Below are positions 32,067-42,462 of a stretch of DNA of 64,000 nt, piece after piece. The position numbers and the translations under genes were made by a program. The stretch's first letter is position 1. The number at the start of each line of letters is the position of its first letter. Source of the DNA: Rhodobacteraceae bacterium HLUCCO18 (GTDB taxonomy: Bacteria; Pseudomonadota; Alphaproteobacteria; Rhodobacterales; Rhodobacteraceae). The DNA is taken from contig LJSY01000010.1 of assembly GCA_001314805.1 (NCBI GenBank), forward strand, positions 20,936 to 84,935, given 5' to 3'. The notes beneath the pieces were generated by a model. The model was given only the letters and a program-made list of their open reading frames with translations. It was not told the DNA's origin and ran no database searches.

Positions 32067-33104
32067 TCAGCCTCCAATCGCCCAGCGTGCGTAAAACCCG
32101 CCGAATACCTCGAACTTCGCGAGGAAGGCCACGATCACCACCCAGGCGAGCGAAAAGGGCAGGAACACCTTCCAGCCGATGCGCATGAGTTGATCGTAGC
32201 GGTAACGCGGCACGACCGCCTTCACCATCGCGAAGAGGAAGAAGAAGACGGCCATCTTGGCGACCATCCACAGCGGGCTGTCCGGGATGAACGGGATGGG
32301 CGAGAGCCAGCCGCCGAAGAACAGCAGCGTCATCAGGGCACACATCAGGAAGATGGCGATGTATTCGCCGGCCATGAAAAGAAGGAAGGGCGTGGAGGAA
32401 TACTCCACCTGGTAGCCCGCGACCAGTTCCGACTCGGCCTCGGGCAGGTCGAAGGGCGGGCGGTTCGTCTCGGCCAGCGCCGAGATGAAGAACAGCACCA
32501 CCATCGGCAGATGCGGCAGCCAGTACCAGCCGAAGAGGCCCCAGCCCGTGTCCTGCGCGCTCACGATCGCGCCGAAATTCATCGATCCGGTCGAGAGGAT
32601 CACCCCGATGATGATCAGGCCGATCGACACCTCGTAGGAGATCATCTGCGCCGCCGACCGGAGGCTCCCCAGGAACGGGTATTTCGAGTTCGACGCCCAG
32701 CCCCCCATGATCACGCCGTAGACCTCGAGCGAGGAGATGGCGAAGACATAGAGGATGGCCACGTTGATATCGGCCAGAACCCAACCGTCGTTGAACGGGA
32801 TCACTGCCCAGGCGATCATCGCCAGCACGAAGGACGTCATCGGCGCAAGCATGAACACGGGCCGGTCCGCGCCCGCCGGGATCACGACCTCCTTCACCAC
32901 GTATTTCAGCGCGTCGGCGACAGTCTGCAGCAGCCCGAAGGCGCCCACCACGTTCGGGCCACGCCGCATCTGGACGGCGGCCCAGATCTTGCGGTCGCCA
33001 TAGACCAGAAACAGCAGGGAAATCATCACGAAGCCGATCACCAGCAGGCTCTGCGCCGCGATGATCAGCATCAGCCCCGGGGTGGTCGAAAAGAAGCCGT
33101 CCAT
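32067..33104 (-). CDS. nuoH: NADH-quinone oxidoreductase subunit H
   Basis: [47 protein letters not shown]. Confidence 0.97.
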   Translation of the reverse strand: MDGFFSTTPGLMLIIAAQSLLVIGFVMISLLFLVYGDRKIWAAVQMRRGPNVVGAFGLLQTVADALKYVVKEVVIPAGADRPVFMLAPMTSFVLAMIAWAVIPFNDGWVLADINVAILYVFAISSLEVYGVIMGGWASNSKYPFLGSLRSAAQMISYEVSIGLIIIGVILSTGSMNFGAIVSAQDTGWGLFGWYWLPHLPMVVLFFISALAETNRPPFDLPEAESELVAGYQVEYSSTPFLLFMAGEYIAIFLMCALMTLLFFGGWLSPIPFIPDSPLWMVAKMAVFFFLFAMVKAVVPRYRYDQLMRIGWKVFLPFSLAWVVIVAFLAKFEVFGGFYARWAIGG

Positions 33105-33113
33105 GGGTCGTCC

Positions 33114-33521
33114 TCAAACCGTCGGTATACCTAGCTCGGCGCAGTCGGCCACCGTCACCTCGGCGTCGATCGTCTGCAACCCTCGCGGGAGCGTCGGCGA
33201 GACGGTGTAAACCGCATCCGCGACGCGAACGCTACCCTCAACCTTCACATTTGTGCGCACATGTCGCGCAAAGCCATAGCCCCGGATCACCGCATATTGC
33301 GCCGCCGCGCAACGGCTGTAGGCGATCAGATCGCCCTCCGTGGCCGGGCCTGACATGCGCACGATCAGGTTGACGATATCGTCATCGATCAGCCGCGTCT
33401 CCACGCCTTCGTGACGCGGCAGGCGCTCCGGCGGCGGGGACATCGCCAGAGGCTGGCAGGCGCCCAGCAGTAGCGCGGCCGCACCCGCTTTCGCGGCAGC
33501 GGCACCAGCCGGCATCCCCAA
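33114..33521 (-). CDS. Putative lipoprotein inside the nuo operon
   Basis: N-terminal AAALLLGACQPL lipobox-like sequence; 135 aa; no recognised domain. Confidence 0.6.
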   Translation of the reverse strand: MGMPAGAAAAKAGAAALLLGACQPLAMSPPPERLPRHEGVETRLIDDDIVNLIVRMSGPATEGDLIAYSRCAAAQYAVIRGYGFARHVRTNVKVEGSVRVADAVYTVSPTLPRGLQTIDAEVTVADCAELGIPTV

Positions 33522-33527
33522 GCCCGT

Positions 33528-35552
33528 CTACTCCGCTGCCATCGGCGCCGCGGCGCGCGCCCGGGCGGCCGCGCTCAGCTCCGCCATCAACGTGCTGGCC
33601 CGTGCGATGGGGTTCACGAGGTAGTGGTCGGTGATCGAAGGTGCGAAGTCGGCCTTTCCAAGCGGCGCGGCGGGCAGCGCCTGCCAATCGTTGACCGGCA
33701 CCGCGTCGATGGCGCCAAGATGCGGCACGGCCTCGGTGAGCGCACGGCGCAGCTGGCCGATGTTGTTCCACGGCTGGGTCGCGCCGATCTCGGCGGAAAG
33801 CGCGCGCAGGATCGCCCAGTTCTCCCGCGCCTCGCCGGGCGGGAAGCTCGCGCGGAACGCCAGCTGCGGGCGGCCTTCGGTGTTGACGAAAAGCCCCGCC
33901 TCCTCCGGATAGGCGGCCGCCGGCAGGATCACGTCGGCCCGGTGCGCACCACGATCCCCGTGCGAGCCCTGGTAGATCACGAACGCCCCCGAGGCGATGT
34001 CCACCTCGTCCGCGCCCAGATTGTAGATCACGTCCGCGCCATCGACCGCGGCGGCAAGCCCGCCCTCGGTCACCGCGCCCACATCCATCGCGCCCACGCG
34101 CGAGGCGGCGGTGTGCAGGATCAGAAGGCCCGAGGCGGTCTCTTCGGCCAGTTTCATCGCAGCGGCCAGCACAGCCTCGCCATCGGCCTCGCGGATCGCG
34201 CCCTGTCCGACGATCACGATCGATGGCTTCTCGCGGATCGCGTCTGAATGCTCCATGCCGACCACCCGCTCCAGCGCGGCGCGGTCGGTGCCGATGTGAT
34301 CGACATCATAGGTCAGGTCGACAGCCGGTCCGATCACGCCGACGCTTGCGCCCTTCAGCCACGCCTTGCGGATGCGCGCGTTCAGAACCGGCGCCTCGGC
34401 GCGCGGGTTGGCGCCGATCAGCATGATGGCCTTGGCGTCGTCGATCTCCTCGATCGTCGCCGTCCCCACATAGGCCGACCGGTTGCCCTCGGGCAGCTTG
34501 GCGCCATCGGTGCGGCACTCGACCGATCCGCCCTGCCCCTCGATCATCTGTTTGAGCGCGAAGGCGGCTTCGGTCGGGGCCAGATCGCCCACGAGGCCGG
34601 CAAGCTTCTTCGCTCCCTTGATGGCGGTGGCCGTGGCCTTCAACGCCTCACCCCAGCTTGCGGGCCTGAGCCTGCCGTTTTCGCGGATGTAAGGCTTGTC
34701 GAGCCGCTGGCGGCGCAGCCCGTCCCAGACGTAACGCGACCGGTCGGCCAGCCATTCCTCGTTCACGCCGTCATTGTTGCGCGGCAGGATGCGCATGACT
34801 TCACGGCCCTTCGTGTCCACGCGGATGTTGGAACCCAAGCCGTCCATCACGTCGATCGTCTCGGTCTTCGTCAGCTCCCACGGCCGCGCGGTGAAGGCGT
34901 AGGGCTTGTTCGTCAGCGCGCCCACGGGGCAGAGATCGACGATATTGCCTTGCATCTCCGAGTCCAGGGTCTGGCCGAGATAGGATGTGATCTCCGCATC
35001 CTCGCCGCGGCCGGTCTGCCCCAGCTCGGGCATGCCGGCCACCTCGGTGATGAAGCGCACGCAGCGCGTGCAGGAGATGCAGCGCGTCATGTGGGTTTCC
35101 ACCAGCGGGCCGAGATCGAGATCCTCCACGGCGCGCTTGGGCTCCCGGTAGCGCGAGAAGTCCACGCCATAGGCCATCGCCTGGTCCTGCAGGTCGCATT
35201 CGCCGCCCTGATCGCAGATCGGGCAGTCGAGAGGGTGGTTGATCAGGAGAAACTCCATCACCCCCTCGCGGGCCTTCTTGACCATGGGGGAGTTCGTCTT
35301 GACCACGGGCGGCTGACCTTCGGGGCCGGGGCGCAGGTCGCGCACCTGCATCGCGCAGGAGGCGGCGGGTTTCGGCGGGCCGCCCACGACCTCGACAAGG
35401 CACATGCGGCAGTTGCCCGCGATGGACAGCCGTTCGTGGTAGCAGAAGCGCGGGATCTCGATCCCCGCCTGTTCGCAGGCCTGGATCAGGGTCATCGCCG
35501 GATCGACTTCGATCTCGTTTCCGTCGATCACGATCTTGCGAAGGTCGCTCAT
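33528..35552 (-). CDS. nuoG: NADH-quinone oxidoreductase subunit G
   Basis: [48 protein letters not shown]; short alphaproteobacterial form (674 aa). Confidence 0.97.
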   Translation of the reverse strand: MSDLRKIVIDGNEIEVDPAMTLIQACEQAGIEIPRFCYHERLSIAGNCRMCLVEVVGGPPKPAASCAMQVRDLRPGPEGQPPVVKTNSPMVKKAREGVMEFLLINHPLDCPICDQGGECDLQDQAMAYGVDFSRYREPKRAVEDLDLGPLVETHMTRCISCTRCVRFITEVAGMPELGQTGRGEDAEITSYLGQTLDSEMQGNIVDLCPVGALTNKPYAFTARPWELTKTETIDVMDGLGSNIRVDTKGREVMRILPRNNDGVNEEWLADRSRYVWDGLRRQRLDKPYIRENGRLRPASWGEALKATATAIKGAKKLAGLVGDLAPTEAAFALKQMIEGQGGSVECRTDGAKLPEGNRSAYVGTATIEEIDDAKAIMLIGANPRAEAPVLNARIRKAWLKGASVGVIGPAVDLTYDVDHIGTDRAALERVVGMEHSDAIREKPSIVIVGQGAIREADGEAVLAAAMKLAEETASGLLILHTAASRVGAMDVGAVTEGGLAAAVDGADVIYNLGADEVDIASGAFVIYQGSHGDRGAHRADVILPAAAYPEEAGLFVNTEGRPQLAFRASFPPGEARENWAILRALSAEIGATQPWNNIGQLRRALTEAVPHLGAIDAVPVNDWQALPAAPLGKADFAPSITDHYLVNPIARASTLMAELSAAARARAAAPMAAE

Positions 35553-35634
35553 GGCTTGCCGGTCCTCCGGTTGGCCCGCGGGCGCAAGGTCTGGTTCTCA
35601 GAGCGCCCGCCGGTTCACGCGTTTGACCCGCCTT

Positions 35635-36069
35635 CTACCCTTCCCTGAGCAGCCTGCCAATCTGCGTGCCTGCGGTAATTTCGTCGCGCCCCACGCGGCA
35701 GGCGCCTTCGACATCCTCAAGCGAGGTCACGCCGCGCTGGGCGAGATACTGCCGGGCGATGGCGATCATGCGCGCCTGTTCGGCGTCGTCTTCGACATAT
35801 TCGGTGACCTCGGCCCGGGAATAGCCCAGCGACATGGCATGGTTGGCCAAGCCCAGAAGGAAGGCGCCGGCGGCGATGGTGCGCCGCTCGATCGTCGGGC
35901 AGGTCAGTTCGATATGCCGCCCGATGGCGATCATCAGCAGGCCGTTATGCACCCGTTCATCGTTGCGCAGCGTCTCCCACTCATCCGCGCGGGCCGATCC
36001 CGCGCTGGTGGCCAGCGCCAGCACCAGCACGAGCACGCAGGCCCATATGGTGGCAATCTCCGGTTTCAT
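35635..36069 (-). CDS. DUF5333-like secreted protein in the nuo operon
   Basis: Signal peptide LVLVLALATSAGSARA; LTCPTIERRTIAAGAFLLGLANHAMSLGYSRAEV; family recalled from Rhodobacteraceae nuo loci, not searched. Confidence 0.65.
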   Translation of the reverse strand: MKPEIATIWACVLVLVLALATSAGSARADEWETLRNDERVHNGLLMIAIGRHIELTCPTIERRTIAAGAFLLGLANHAMSLGYSRAEVTEYVEDDAEQARMIAIARQYLAQRGVTSLEDVEGACRVGRDEITAGTQIGRLLREG

Positions 36070-36228
36070 GGCTTCGGTCCTTTCGACTCGCCCGTTTCCT
36101 GGCGTCTGCCTCGACCGCGATGTGGGTCCTTGAGGGCTCGTCATTCAATAACACCACGCGTCGTTCGCGGATTACGGGCGGGATTTCGCGCGCAGCGCCC
36201 CATTCGGAGCGTGTTTCAGGTCCGAGGG

Positions 36229-36483
36229 TTACGGCCAGTCACCGCCGAAAAGCGCGACGAACCAGGCGATCACCACGATGAACAGCACCGACAGGACGCC
36301 GTAGAACGCGTTCTCCCGGCCCTCTGACTTGTCCAGCATCAGCGCAACGCCCGCCGCCAGCGTCGCGCCGGTCGCGAGCCCGAGGATCATGCCGCCCACG
36401 CCCCATGCGGCGCCGACGAGCACGCCCAGGAGACTGCACGCAAAATAGATTACGGTGAGCCCGTACCAGTAGAACCTGACCAT
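36229..36483 (-). CDS. Small membrane protein in the nuo operon
   Basis: 84 aa; three hydrophobic segments. Confidence 0.6.
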   Translation of the reverse strand: MVRFYWYGLTVIYFACSLLGVLVGAAWGVGGMILGLATGATLAAGVALMLDKSEGRENAFYGVLSVLFIVVIAWFVALFGGDWP

Positions 36484-36651
36484 GAAACTGCCTCATATGC
36501 CTCTTGCCGCCTCGGTGCGGCCCGGTTTCGATGGGCCTGCCCGGGCAGTCATTGGCACCGAACGTACAGAGTTCACCGCAACGGAGCAACAATCGCCTGG
36601 AGGCATGGCGGGATCATGCGGCGAGCCCGCCACAAGCGCGCGTCCGGCCGC

Positions 36652-37107
36652 TCACGCCGCCTGCGCGGCGAGCCAGACCAGATCGAAGGCTTCGGGTCCC
36701 GGTCCACTGGCGGCGTAGGCCTCTACCCGGTCACGCGCTTCGGAGAAATCGGGGATGCGGCCCGCCTCGACCCACCAAAGCACGTGACCGCGCGGCCTGT
36801 CGGGCTCGAACCACTCATGGCCGCGCCGGAAGAAGGCGCCATGAACGGTGCTGTAGACGTAATCCCTGAAATGCTCCGGCGTTTCCCAGACCGAGAAGGA
36901 CGCGATCAGGCGGCGATTCCCGGTAAAGAGCGGCCAGCCGATGGCCGAGCCCTTTTCCGCCTCCTCGCCACTGCGCCAGACGAAACCGGCGCTGCGCTCG
37001 GCGATGGCATTCACCTTGGGAATGGCATTCACGAAGGGCGCCACGCGGTCGTCGTCAGGATCGGCCACCATCGTGGCCCAGTTGAAATGGGCGATATGCC
37101 GGGTCAC
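36652..37107 (-). CDS. DUF3291-like protein, paralogue A
   Basis: HFNWATM..., SVWETPEHFRDYVYSTVHGAFFRRGHEWF...HVLWWVEAG. Confidence 0.78.
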   Translation of the reverse strand: MTRHIAHFNWATMVADPDDDRVAPFVNAIPKVNAIAERSAGFVWRSGEEAEKGSAIGWPLFTGNRRLIASFSVWETPEHFRDYVYSTVHGAFFRRGHEWFEPDRPRGHVLWWVEAGRIPDFSEARDRVEAYAASGPGPEAFDLVWLAAQAA

Positions 37108-37292
37108 GCGGTGCCGCGCCGGCGCGGCAGCAGGGTGCGCAAGCGCGCCACGAGCGCGGGAAAACCGCCGATCAGGCCCGGCGGAACCGTGACGTCATCG
37201 TCCTGCGACATGGGGACGGCGGGCTTCACCGCCCGCAACTGGTCCTGCACCTCGCGTTCGATGGTTCTCAGGTCGACATTTCCGTGGCACAT
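37104..37292 (-). CDS. Hypothetical small protein between DUF3291 paralogues
   Basis: 62 aa; 4-nt overlap with the next gene's GTG start. Confidence 0.5.
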   Translation of the reverse strand: MCHGNVDLRTIEREVQDQLRAVKPAVPMSQDDDVTVPPGLIGGFPALVARLRTLLPRRRGTA

Positions 37293-37358
37293 GGGGCGCC
37301 TCCCGAAGCTTTCCCCAAGTCTGCGACAGCGTCTTTCACCTGTCCAGAAGAAACCCGG

Positions 37359-37814
37359 TCAAAGCCCGCGGGCATGCTCCCAGTCGAAGGCATGCTCGCT
37401 CGCCCCGTTGACCTTCAGATGCTCCAGCCGCTCCAGCGCCTCGCCCAGCGTCGGACGATGCCCCGGCTCGATCCACCACATCACGAAATGCTGCGCGGCC
37501 AGCGCCTCGAACCAGTTGGCCCGACGCTCAAGGAATTGCCGGTGGACGGTGTTCCAGACGAAATGCTCGAGGTCCGCGAGGCTTTCCCACACGGTGAGAT
37601 TGGCGACGAATTGCGGATCGTCGCCGATATTGTTCTCGGTGTTGCCGGTGCCGGGCTCGCCCGAGCCTTCCATCATCCAGACGAAGCCGGGGGACCGCTT
37701 GCCGATCCCGTTGACGCGGTCGAGCGCGCCCATGAACTCAGCCACGCGCGGGTCGTCCGTGGGCGCGACGAGACGGCCGATGTTGAGTTGAGCGAGGTGG
37801 CGCTGGGCGCTCAC
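37359..37814 (-). CDS. DUF3291-like protein, paralogue B
   Basis: [10 protein letters not shown]..., [30 protein letters not shown]...[17 protein letters not shown] overlap with nuoF stop. Confidence 0.78.
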   Translation of the reverse strand: MSAQRHLAQLNIGRLVAPTDDPRVAEFMGALDRVNGIGKRSPGFVWMMEGSGEPGTGNTENNIGDDPQFVANLTVWESLADLEHFVWNTVHRQFLERRANWFEALAAQHFVMWWIEPGHRPTLGEALERLEHLKVNGASEHAFDWEHARGL

Positions 37815-39106
37815 TCCGCCGCGATCTCGACCGTGCCGTCGCGCTTCACGCGGATCCGGTCTTCGATCTCGTGGCGGAAATGCCGGATCAGGCCCTGGAT
37901 CGGCCATGCGGCGGCATCGCCAAGCGCGCAGATCGTGTGGCCCTCCACCTGTTTGGTGACGTCGAGCAGCATGTCGATTTCCTCGACCTGCGCGTCGCCC
38001 TTCACCAGCCGGTCCATGACCCGCATCATCCAGCCCGTGCCCTCGCGGCAGGGTGTGCACTGGCCGCACGATTCATGCTTGTAGAAGGCGCTGAGCCGCC
38101 AGATCGCCTTGATGATGTCGGTGGACTGATCCATCACGATCACCGCCGCGGTCCCGAGGCCCGAACGCTGTTCCCGCAGCCAGTCGAAATCCATGATCGC
38201 GCCCTCGCGCATCATGCTGGCGGGCAGGCAGGGCACCGAGGAGCCGCCCGGGATCACCGCCTTGAGGTTGTCCCAGCCGCCCCGGATGCCGCCGCAATGA
38301 CGCTCGATCAGCTCGTCGAAGGGGATGCTCATCTCCTCCTCGACGACGCAGGGATTGTTGACATGGCCCGAGATCGCGAAAAGCTTGGTGCCCGCGTTGT
38401 TGGGCCGGCCAAAGCCCGCGAACCACTCCGCGCCGCGTCGCAGGATCGTCGGCACCACGGCGATCGACTCGACGTTGTTGACCGTCGTCGGGCAACCGTA
38501 GAGCCCCGCGCCCGCCGGGAACGGCGGCTTCATCCGCGGCATGCCCTTCTTGCCCTCGAGGCTTTCGAGAAGCGCGGTTTCCTCGCCGCAGATATAGGCG
38601 CCCGCGCCGTGATGCAGATAGAGGTCGAAATCCCAGTCCGATCCGGCGGCGTTCCGGCCCAGAAGGCCCGCGTCATACGCCTCGTCGATGGCCGCCTGCA
38701 GCGCCTCGCGCTCGCGGATGTATTCGCCGCGGATGTAGATGTAGCAGGCATGCGCGCCCATCGCGAAGGAGGCGATCAGGCACCCCTCGATCAGCGTGTG
38801 GGGGTCGTTGCGCATGATCTCCCGGTCCTTGCAGGTGCCGGGCTCGGATTCATCGGCATTGACCACGAGGTAGGACGGGCGGCCATCCGATTCCTTCGGC
38901 ATGAAGGACCACTTGAGCCCGGTGGGGAAGCCCGCGCCGCCGCGCCCGCGCAGGCCCGAGGCCTTCATGATCTCGACGATCTTGTCGCGGCCCAGCGCGA
39001 TCAGGTCCTTCGTGCCGTCCCAGTGTCCACGCGCCCTGGCGCCCGCAAGCGTGCGCTCGTGCATCCCGTAGATATTGGTGAAGATCCGGTCTTTGTCCTG
39101 AAGCAT
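37811..39106 (-). CDS. nuoF: NADH-quinone oxidoreductase subunit F
   Basis: [36 protein letters not shown]; start [11 protein letters not shown]. Confidence 0.97.
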   Translation of the reverse strand: MLQDKDRIFTNIYGMHERTLAGARARGHWDGTKDLIALGRDKIVEIMKASGLRGRGGAGFPTGLKWSFMPKESDGRPSYLVVNADESEPGTCKDREIMRNDPHTLIEGCLIASFAMGAHACYIYIRGEYIREREALQAAIDEAYDAGLLGRNAAGSDWDFDLYLHHGAGAYICGEETALLESLEGKKGMPRMKPPFPAGAGLYGCPTTVNNVESIAVVPTILRRGAEWFAGFGRPNNAGTKLFAISGHVNNPCVVEEEMSIPFDELIERHCGGIRGGWDNLKAVIPGGSSVPCLPASMMREGAIMDFDWLREQRSGLGTAAVIVMDQSTDIIKAIWRLSAFYKHESCGQCTPCREGTGWMMRVMDRLVKGDAQVEEIDMLLDVTKQVEGHTICALGDAAAWPIQGLIRHFRHEIEDRIRVKRDGTVEIAAE

Positions 39107-39153
39107 GGCTATCCTCTTTCGCCCCGGTCCGGCGGGGCCGTTCGACCCGCCGG

Positions 39154-39393
39154 TCAGGACCGGCGGCGCGCTCTCCAAACCCAATACGTCACCACGAGCG
39201 ACCAGACCAGTGCGGCAATCGCCGCAAGGTCGAGCAGCAGCGCGTAGCGCGGATCGAGCCCCAGCTGACCTCCGATATATTGCCCGGCCACCCAGACGAC
39301 CATGGTCACCGACATCACGATGGCAGCAAGTCGCACCTGCCGGGTCAGGCGCAGCTCTTCTGCGGTGGGCTTGCGGTCTGGGCGTCTGGCCAT
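39154..39393 (-). CDS. DUF5337-like small membrane protein
   Basis: 79 aa, two hydrophobic helices; position between nuoE and nuoF; family name recalled, not searched. Confidence 0.65.
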   Translation of the reverse strand: MARRPDRKPTAEELRLTRQVRLAAIVMSVTMVVWVAGQYIGGQLGLDPRYALLLDLAAIAALVWSLVVTYWVWRARRRS

Positions 39394-39492
39394 GGGCGGG
39401 ATCCGATGAAGTCCTCCGCCTGCCTAGCGCGGAGGGCGGGCGCGGCACAATCCCGCGCCGCGCCCGATTTGCGCGGTCGGGCCATCCGCCGC

Positions 39493-40101
39493 TCAGGCGA
39501 GACGCGCCCTCGCCTGGTCCACCACCTTGTAGCGGGCGCAGATCATCTTGAACCCGGCCTGCTGGTCGTTGAGCCAGTCGATCCCGTCCTCGTCCAGCGT
39601 CGCGAGCTGATCGAAATGGAAGATGCCGAACTCGTTGAGCGCCGTGGCCAGCTTTTCCCCAACCCCGGTCAGCACTGTCAGGTCATCGGCCTTGCCGCCG
39701 CGCGGCGCGTCAAGAAGATGCGGGCTGGGACCCGGCGTTTCGGGCTCTGGTGCCGGGGCGGGCTCGGCCTCTGCCTTGACCGGCTTGGCGGACGCGGCCT
39801 TTTTCGGCTCAGGCGCAGGACGCTTGGCAATCTCCTCGGCCGCGCCGGGCGTGGCGGGGGCCCTGCGCAAGGCGGGCTTCTTTTTCGGCTTCGGCAGCGA
39901 GACGACCCCGGTGCCATCCTCGTTTGCAACGCCTGCGCGGCCCATGGCCTGCCAGAACCCTGCGGGCGCGGTCAGGCCCATCTTCCAGGCCTGTATCGTG
40001 GCCGTACCCGCGAAGGCGGTGTTATAGGCCCATAGTTGTAACATGGAGGCCTGCGCGGCCTTGCCGCGCAGCCAGAAGTCGTCGGCGAGTTTCATACCCA
40101 T
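39493..40101 (-). CDS. Uncharacterised protein with C-terminal helix-hairpin-helix-like (H3TH) module
   Basis: C-terminus [33 protein letters not shown]...; proline/alanine/lysine-rich linker. Confidence 0.75.
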   Translation of the reverse strand: MGMKLADDFWLRGKAAQASMLQLWAYNTAFAGTATIQAWKMGLTAPAGFWQAMGRAGVANEDGTGVVSLPKPKKKPALRRAPATPGAAEEIAKRPAPEPKKAASAKPVKAEAEPAPAPEPETPGPSPHLLDAPRGGKADDLTVLTGVGEKLATALNEFGIFHFDQLATLDEDGIDWLNDQQAGFKMICARYKVVDQARARLA

Positions 40102-40137
40102 CGCTCCTCAGAGTCGTGTCACACAACCTCCCGAGGA

Positions 40138-40812
40138 TCAGTATACATCACCTTTATCGACTTTCTTTGAAAAATCCGTCTCGCCGCCCGAGGCCAGAAT
40201 ACGCGCCTGTTCGACCCAGTTGTCCCGGCTGACCCGGCCCTTGAAGCCCTCGAGATTCTGATCGACCCAGGCCACCTCGTGGGCGGTCCAGTTCGCGATC
40301 TGGTCGAAATGATAGAAGCCGAGGCTGTTGCAGAGTTTTTCGAGCTTGGGCCCCACGCCCTTGATCTTCTTGAGATCGTCGGCAACGCCTTCGCGCGGCC
40401 CTTCGAGCGCCTCGGGACGCATGCCTTCGCCCGGATCGGCCACCGCCGGCGCCGGTTCGGACTTGGCTTCGGCGGGCTTTTCTTCGGCTTTCGGCTTGGC
40501 TTCGGCCTTGGGCGCGGGCGCGGGCTCAGCGGTCGCCACGGGCTTGTTCGAGCGGAGCGGCGCTGTCGCGGGCACGGTCGGCGCGGCATCCGCATGGGCC
40601 ATCTTGCCTGGCTCGACCGGTCCGGGCATCGGCCTGAGGAACATCACCGACAGGAGCGAGCCCAGAACGAAGAAGATCACGGCGGCCGCGAAGAGCGCCT
40701 GCAAGAGCGTCCAGTCGCCCGCGATCATCAGTGCGGCCATGGCAAGAAATCCCGTGGCCGAGGCGACGCCCCAGACGATCAGAAGATTGATGAGACCCGA
40801 TGGCGAATTCAT
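40138..40812 (-). CDS. Membrane-anchored protein with C-terminal helix-hairpin-helix-like (H3TH) module
   Basis: Two N-terminal TM segments, A/P/E/K-rich linker, [35 protein letters not shown]. Confidence 0.78.
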   Translation of the reverse strand: MNSPSGLINLLIVWGVASATGFLAMAALMIAGDWTLLQALFAAAVIFFVLGSLLSVMFLRPMPGPVEPGKMAHADAAPTVPATAPLRSNKPVATAEPAPAPKAEAKPKAEEKPAEAKSEPAPAVADPGEGMRPEALEGPREGVADDLKKIKGVGPKLEKLCNSLGFYHFDQIANWTAHEVAWVDQNLEGFKGRVSRDNWVEQARILASGGETDFSKKVDKGDVY

Positions 40813-40881
40813 GAAGGCTCCTCCCGCTTTCGCTTGTGTTGCCCAAGTTGTAACCGCCGGATTTCCGTTTGTCTTGTCCCT

Positions 40882-41148
40882 TTAAGGCGAATTGTCGCGG
40901 TTCGTCTCCCGCTTTGCGGCATCTTCGAGAACAGAGTCCAGATCCGTGGCGAAAAGCAGCTGGCCGAGCCAGCCGGAAACGACGGTCGTCCCAAGCCCCG
41001 CGATGGCGCCCGCTGCCACCCAGAGGCCCAGAAACCCCACGGCGACCAGCGCCACCGTCAAACCCAGTATTGCGGCGATCGTCCATGTCGTCGTTATCGC
41101 CGCGAAGCGTCGTACCGTCATTGCCCTTGCCATGCGCGTCCCCTTCAT
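40882..41148 (-). CDS. Small membrane protein (start uncertain)
   Basis: Hydrophobic IAAILGLTVALVAVGFLGLWVAAGAIAGL; start at 41148 or 41133. Confidence 0.55.
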   Translation of the reverse strand: MKGTRMARAMTVRRFAAITTTWTIAAILGLTVALVAVGFLGLWVAAGAIAGLGTTVVSGWLGQLLFATDLDSVLEDAAKRETNRDNSP

Positions 41149-41244
41149 ACGCCCCGTGTCAGGGGCAGGAGCTAGGGGCGCACGGGTCCAGGTCGAGACC
41201 GCCGGGCTGCGACACATGTGTCAGGACGGAGGGCCCGCCCGGGA

Positions 41245-42366
41245 TCAGTCTTCGGCGGCGAGAGCGGCGGCCTGCGCGATCCAGCTGTCACGATCGATCC
41301 GGCCCTTGAACTTGAGCCGCGCATCGACCCAGGCGACCTCGGCGGGCGTCCATGCGGCGATCTGGTCGAAATGGTAGAATCCCATCTCGTTCAGCAGCCC
41401 CTCGAGCTTCGGCCCCACCCCTGCGATCCGCTTCAGGTCGTCGGCGGCCTGCCCGGCGCGAGGCGCGTCGAGACGCTCGGGCTCGATCTCATCAACAGCA
41501 GCATCGCCCTCGGCCGCGCGGGCCGGTGCGAAGGTTTCGGGATGGCCCTTGCCTTTCACCGGCGCCTCGCGCTTGTCGATCCCGGTCTCGTCGATGGGCG
41601 CGCCCGCGGCCAGCACCAGCTCCCTGGGGGCCGGCTCCACATCGACCCCGCCGCCCGACTGCTTGCCCCACGGCGCGAGCAGCGGCACCTCCGTCCCGTC
41701 GATCCGCTTGATCGTGTCGCCGATATCCGTCGCGAGCCGCGCCGAGACGTTCAGCGGGTCGCGCCCGGCCTCGTGATCGGTGAGCGATGTCAGGCCGCCC
41801 GCCGGTTCGGAGGCATAGCGCCCGTTCTGCGGGCCCGGCGTCGGAACACGGCCAGCGGCCATCTCGTCGAGGAGCCAGCCCAGTTTCTCCGCCGTCAGGT
41901 CCTCGTAGTAATCCTTGCCGATCTGCGCCATGGGCGCGTTCGCGCAAGCGCCGAGGCATTCGACCTCTTCCCACGAAAACTTGCCATCCGCGCTCAACTG
42001 ATGCGGGCGCTTGGCGATCTTGTCCTTGCAGACCGCCACAAGGTCCTCCGCCCCGCAGATCATGCACGACGTGGTGCCGCAGATCTGGATATGGGCGACC
42101 GAGCCCACGGGGGCGAGCTGGAACATGAAGTAAAAGGTCGCCACCTCAAGCCCGCGGATATGGGCCATGCCAAGCATGTCGCAGACATGTTCGATCGCGG
42201 GACGGGTCAGCCAGCCTTCCTGCTCCTGCGCGCGCCACAAAAGCGGAATGATCGCGGAGGCCTGCCGCCCCTCGGGATACTTGGTGATCTGCGCCTCCGC
42301 CCACGCACGGTTGGCGGGCGTGAAGGCGAAACTCTCGGGTTGCTCGGGGTGGAGGCGGCGGAGCAT
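41245..42366 (-). CDS. nuoE: NADH-quinone oxidoreductase subunit E with C-terminal H3TH extension
   Basis: Thioredoxin-like 2Fe-2S pattern [14 protein letters not shown]...[11 protein letters not shown]-terminal [34 protein letters not shown]. Confidence 0.96.
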   Translation of the reverse strand: MLRRLHPEQPESFAFTPANRAWAEAQITKYPEGRQASAIIPLLWRAQEQEGWLTRPAIEHVCDMLGMAHIRGLEVATFYFMFQLAPVGSVAHIQICGTTSCMICGAEDLVAVCKDKIAKRPHQLSADGKFSWEEVECLGACANAPMAQIGKDYYEDLTAEKLGWLLDEMAAGRVPTPGPQNGRYASEPAGGLTSLTDHEAGRDPLNVSARLATDIGDTIKRIDGTEVPLLAPWGKQSGGGVDVEPAPRELVLAAGAPIDETGIDKREAPVKGKGHPETFAPARAAEGDAAVDEIEPERLDAPRAGQAADDLKRIAGVGPKLEGLLNEMGFYHFDQIAAWTPAEVAWVDARLKFKGRIDRDSWIAQAAALAAED

Positions 42367-42415
42367 CGGTCGGTCCTCAATCTTGCGTGCCGGGGCGCAG
42401 GCCTTGCCTGCGGGA

Positions 42416-42451
42416 GCCTCCGGCGGGAGTTTTCTTGCCAGGATGAAAGGG
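42416..42451 (+). repeat. Copy C of dispersed terminator-like repeat, antisense to the nuo operon
   Basis: GCCTCCGGCGGGAGTTTTCTTGCCAGGATGAAAGGG between nuoD and nuoE. Confidence 0.7.
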
Positions 42452-42462
42452 AGCGGGCGCGC

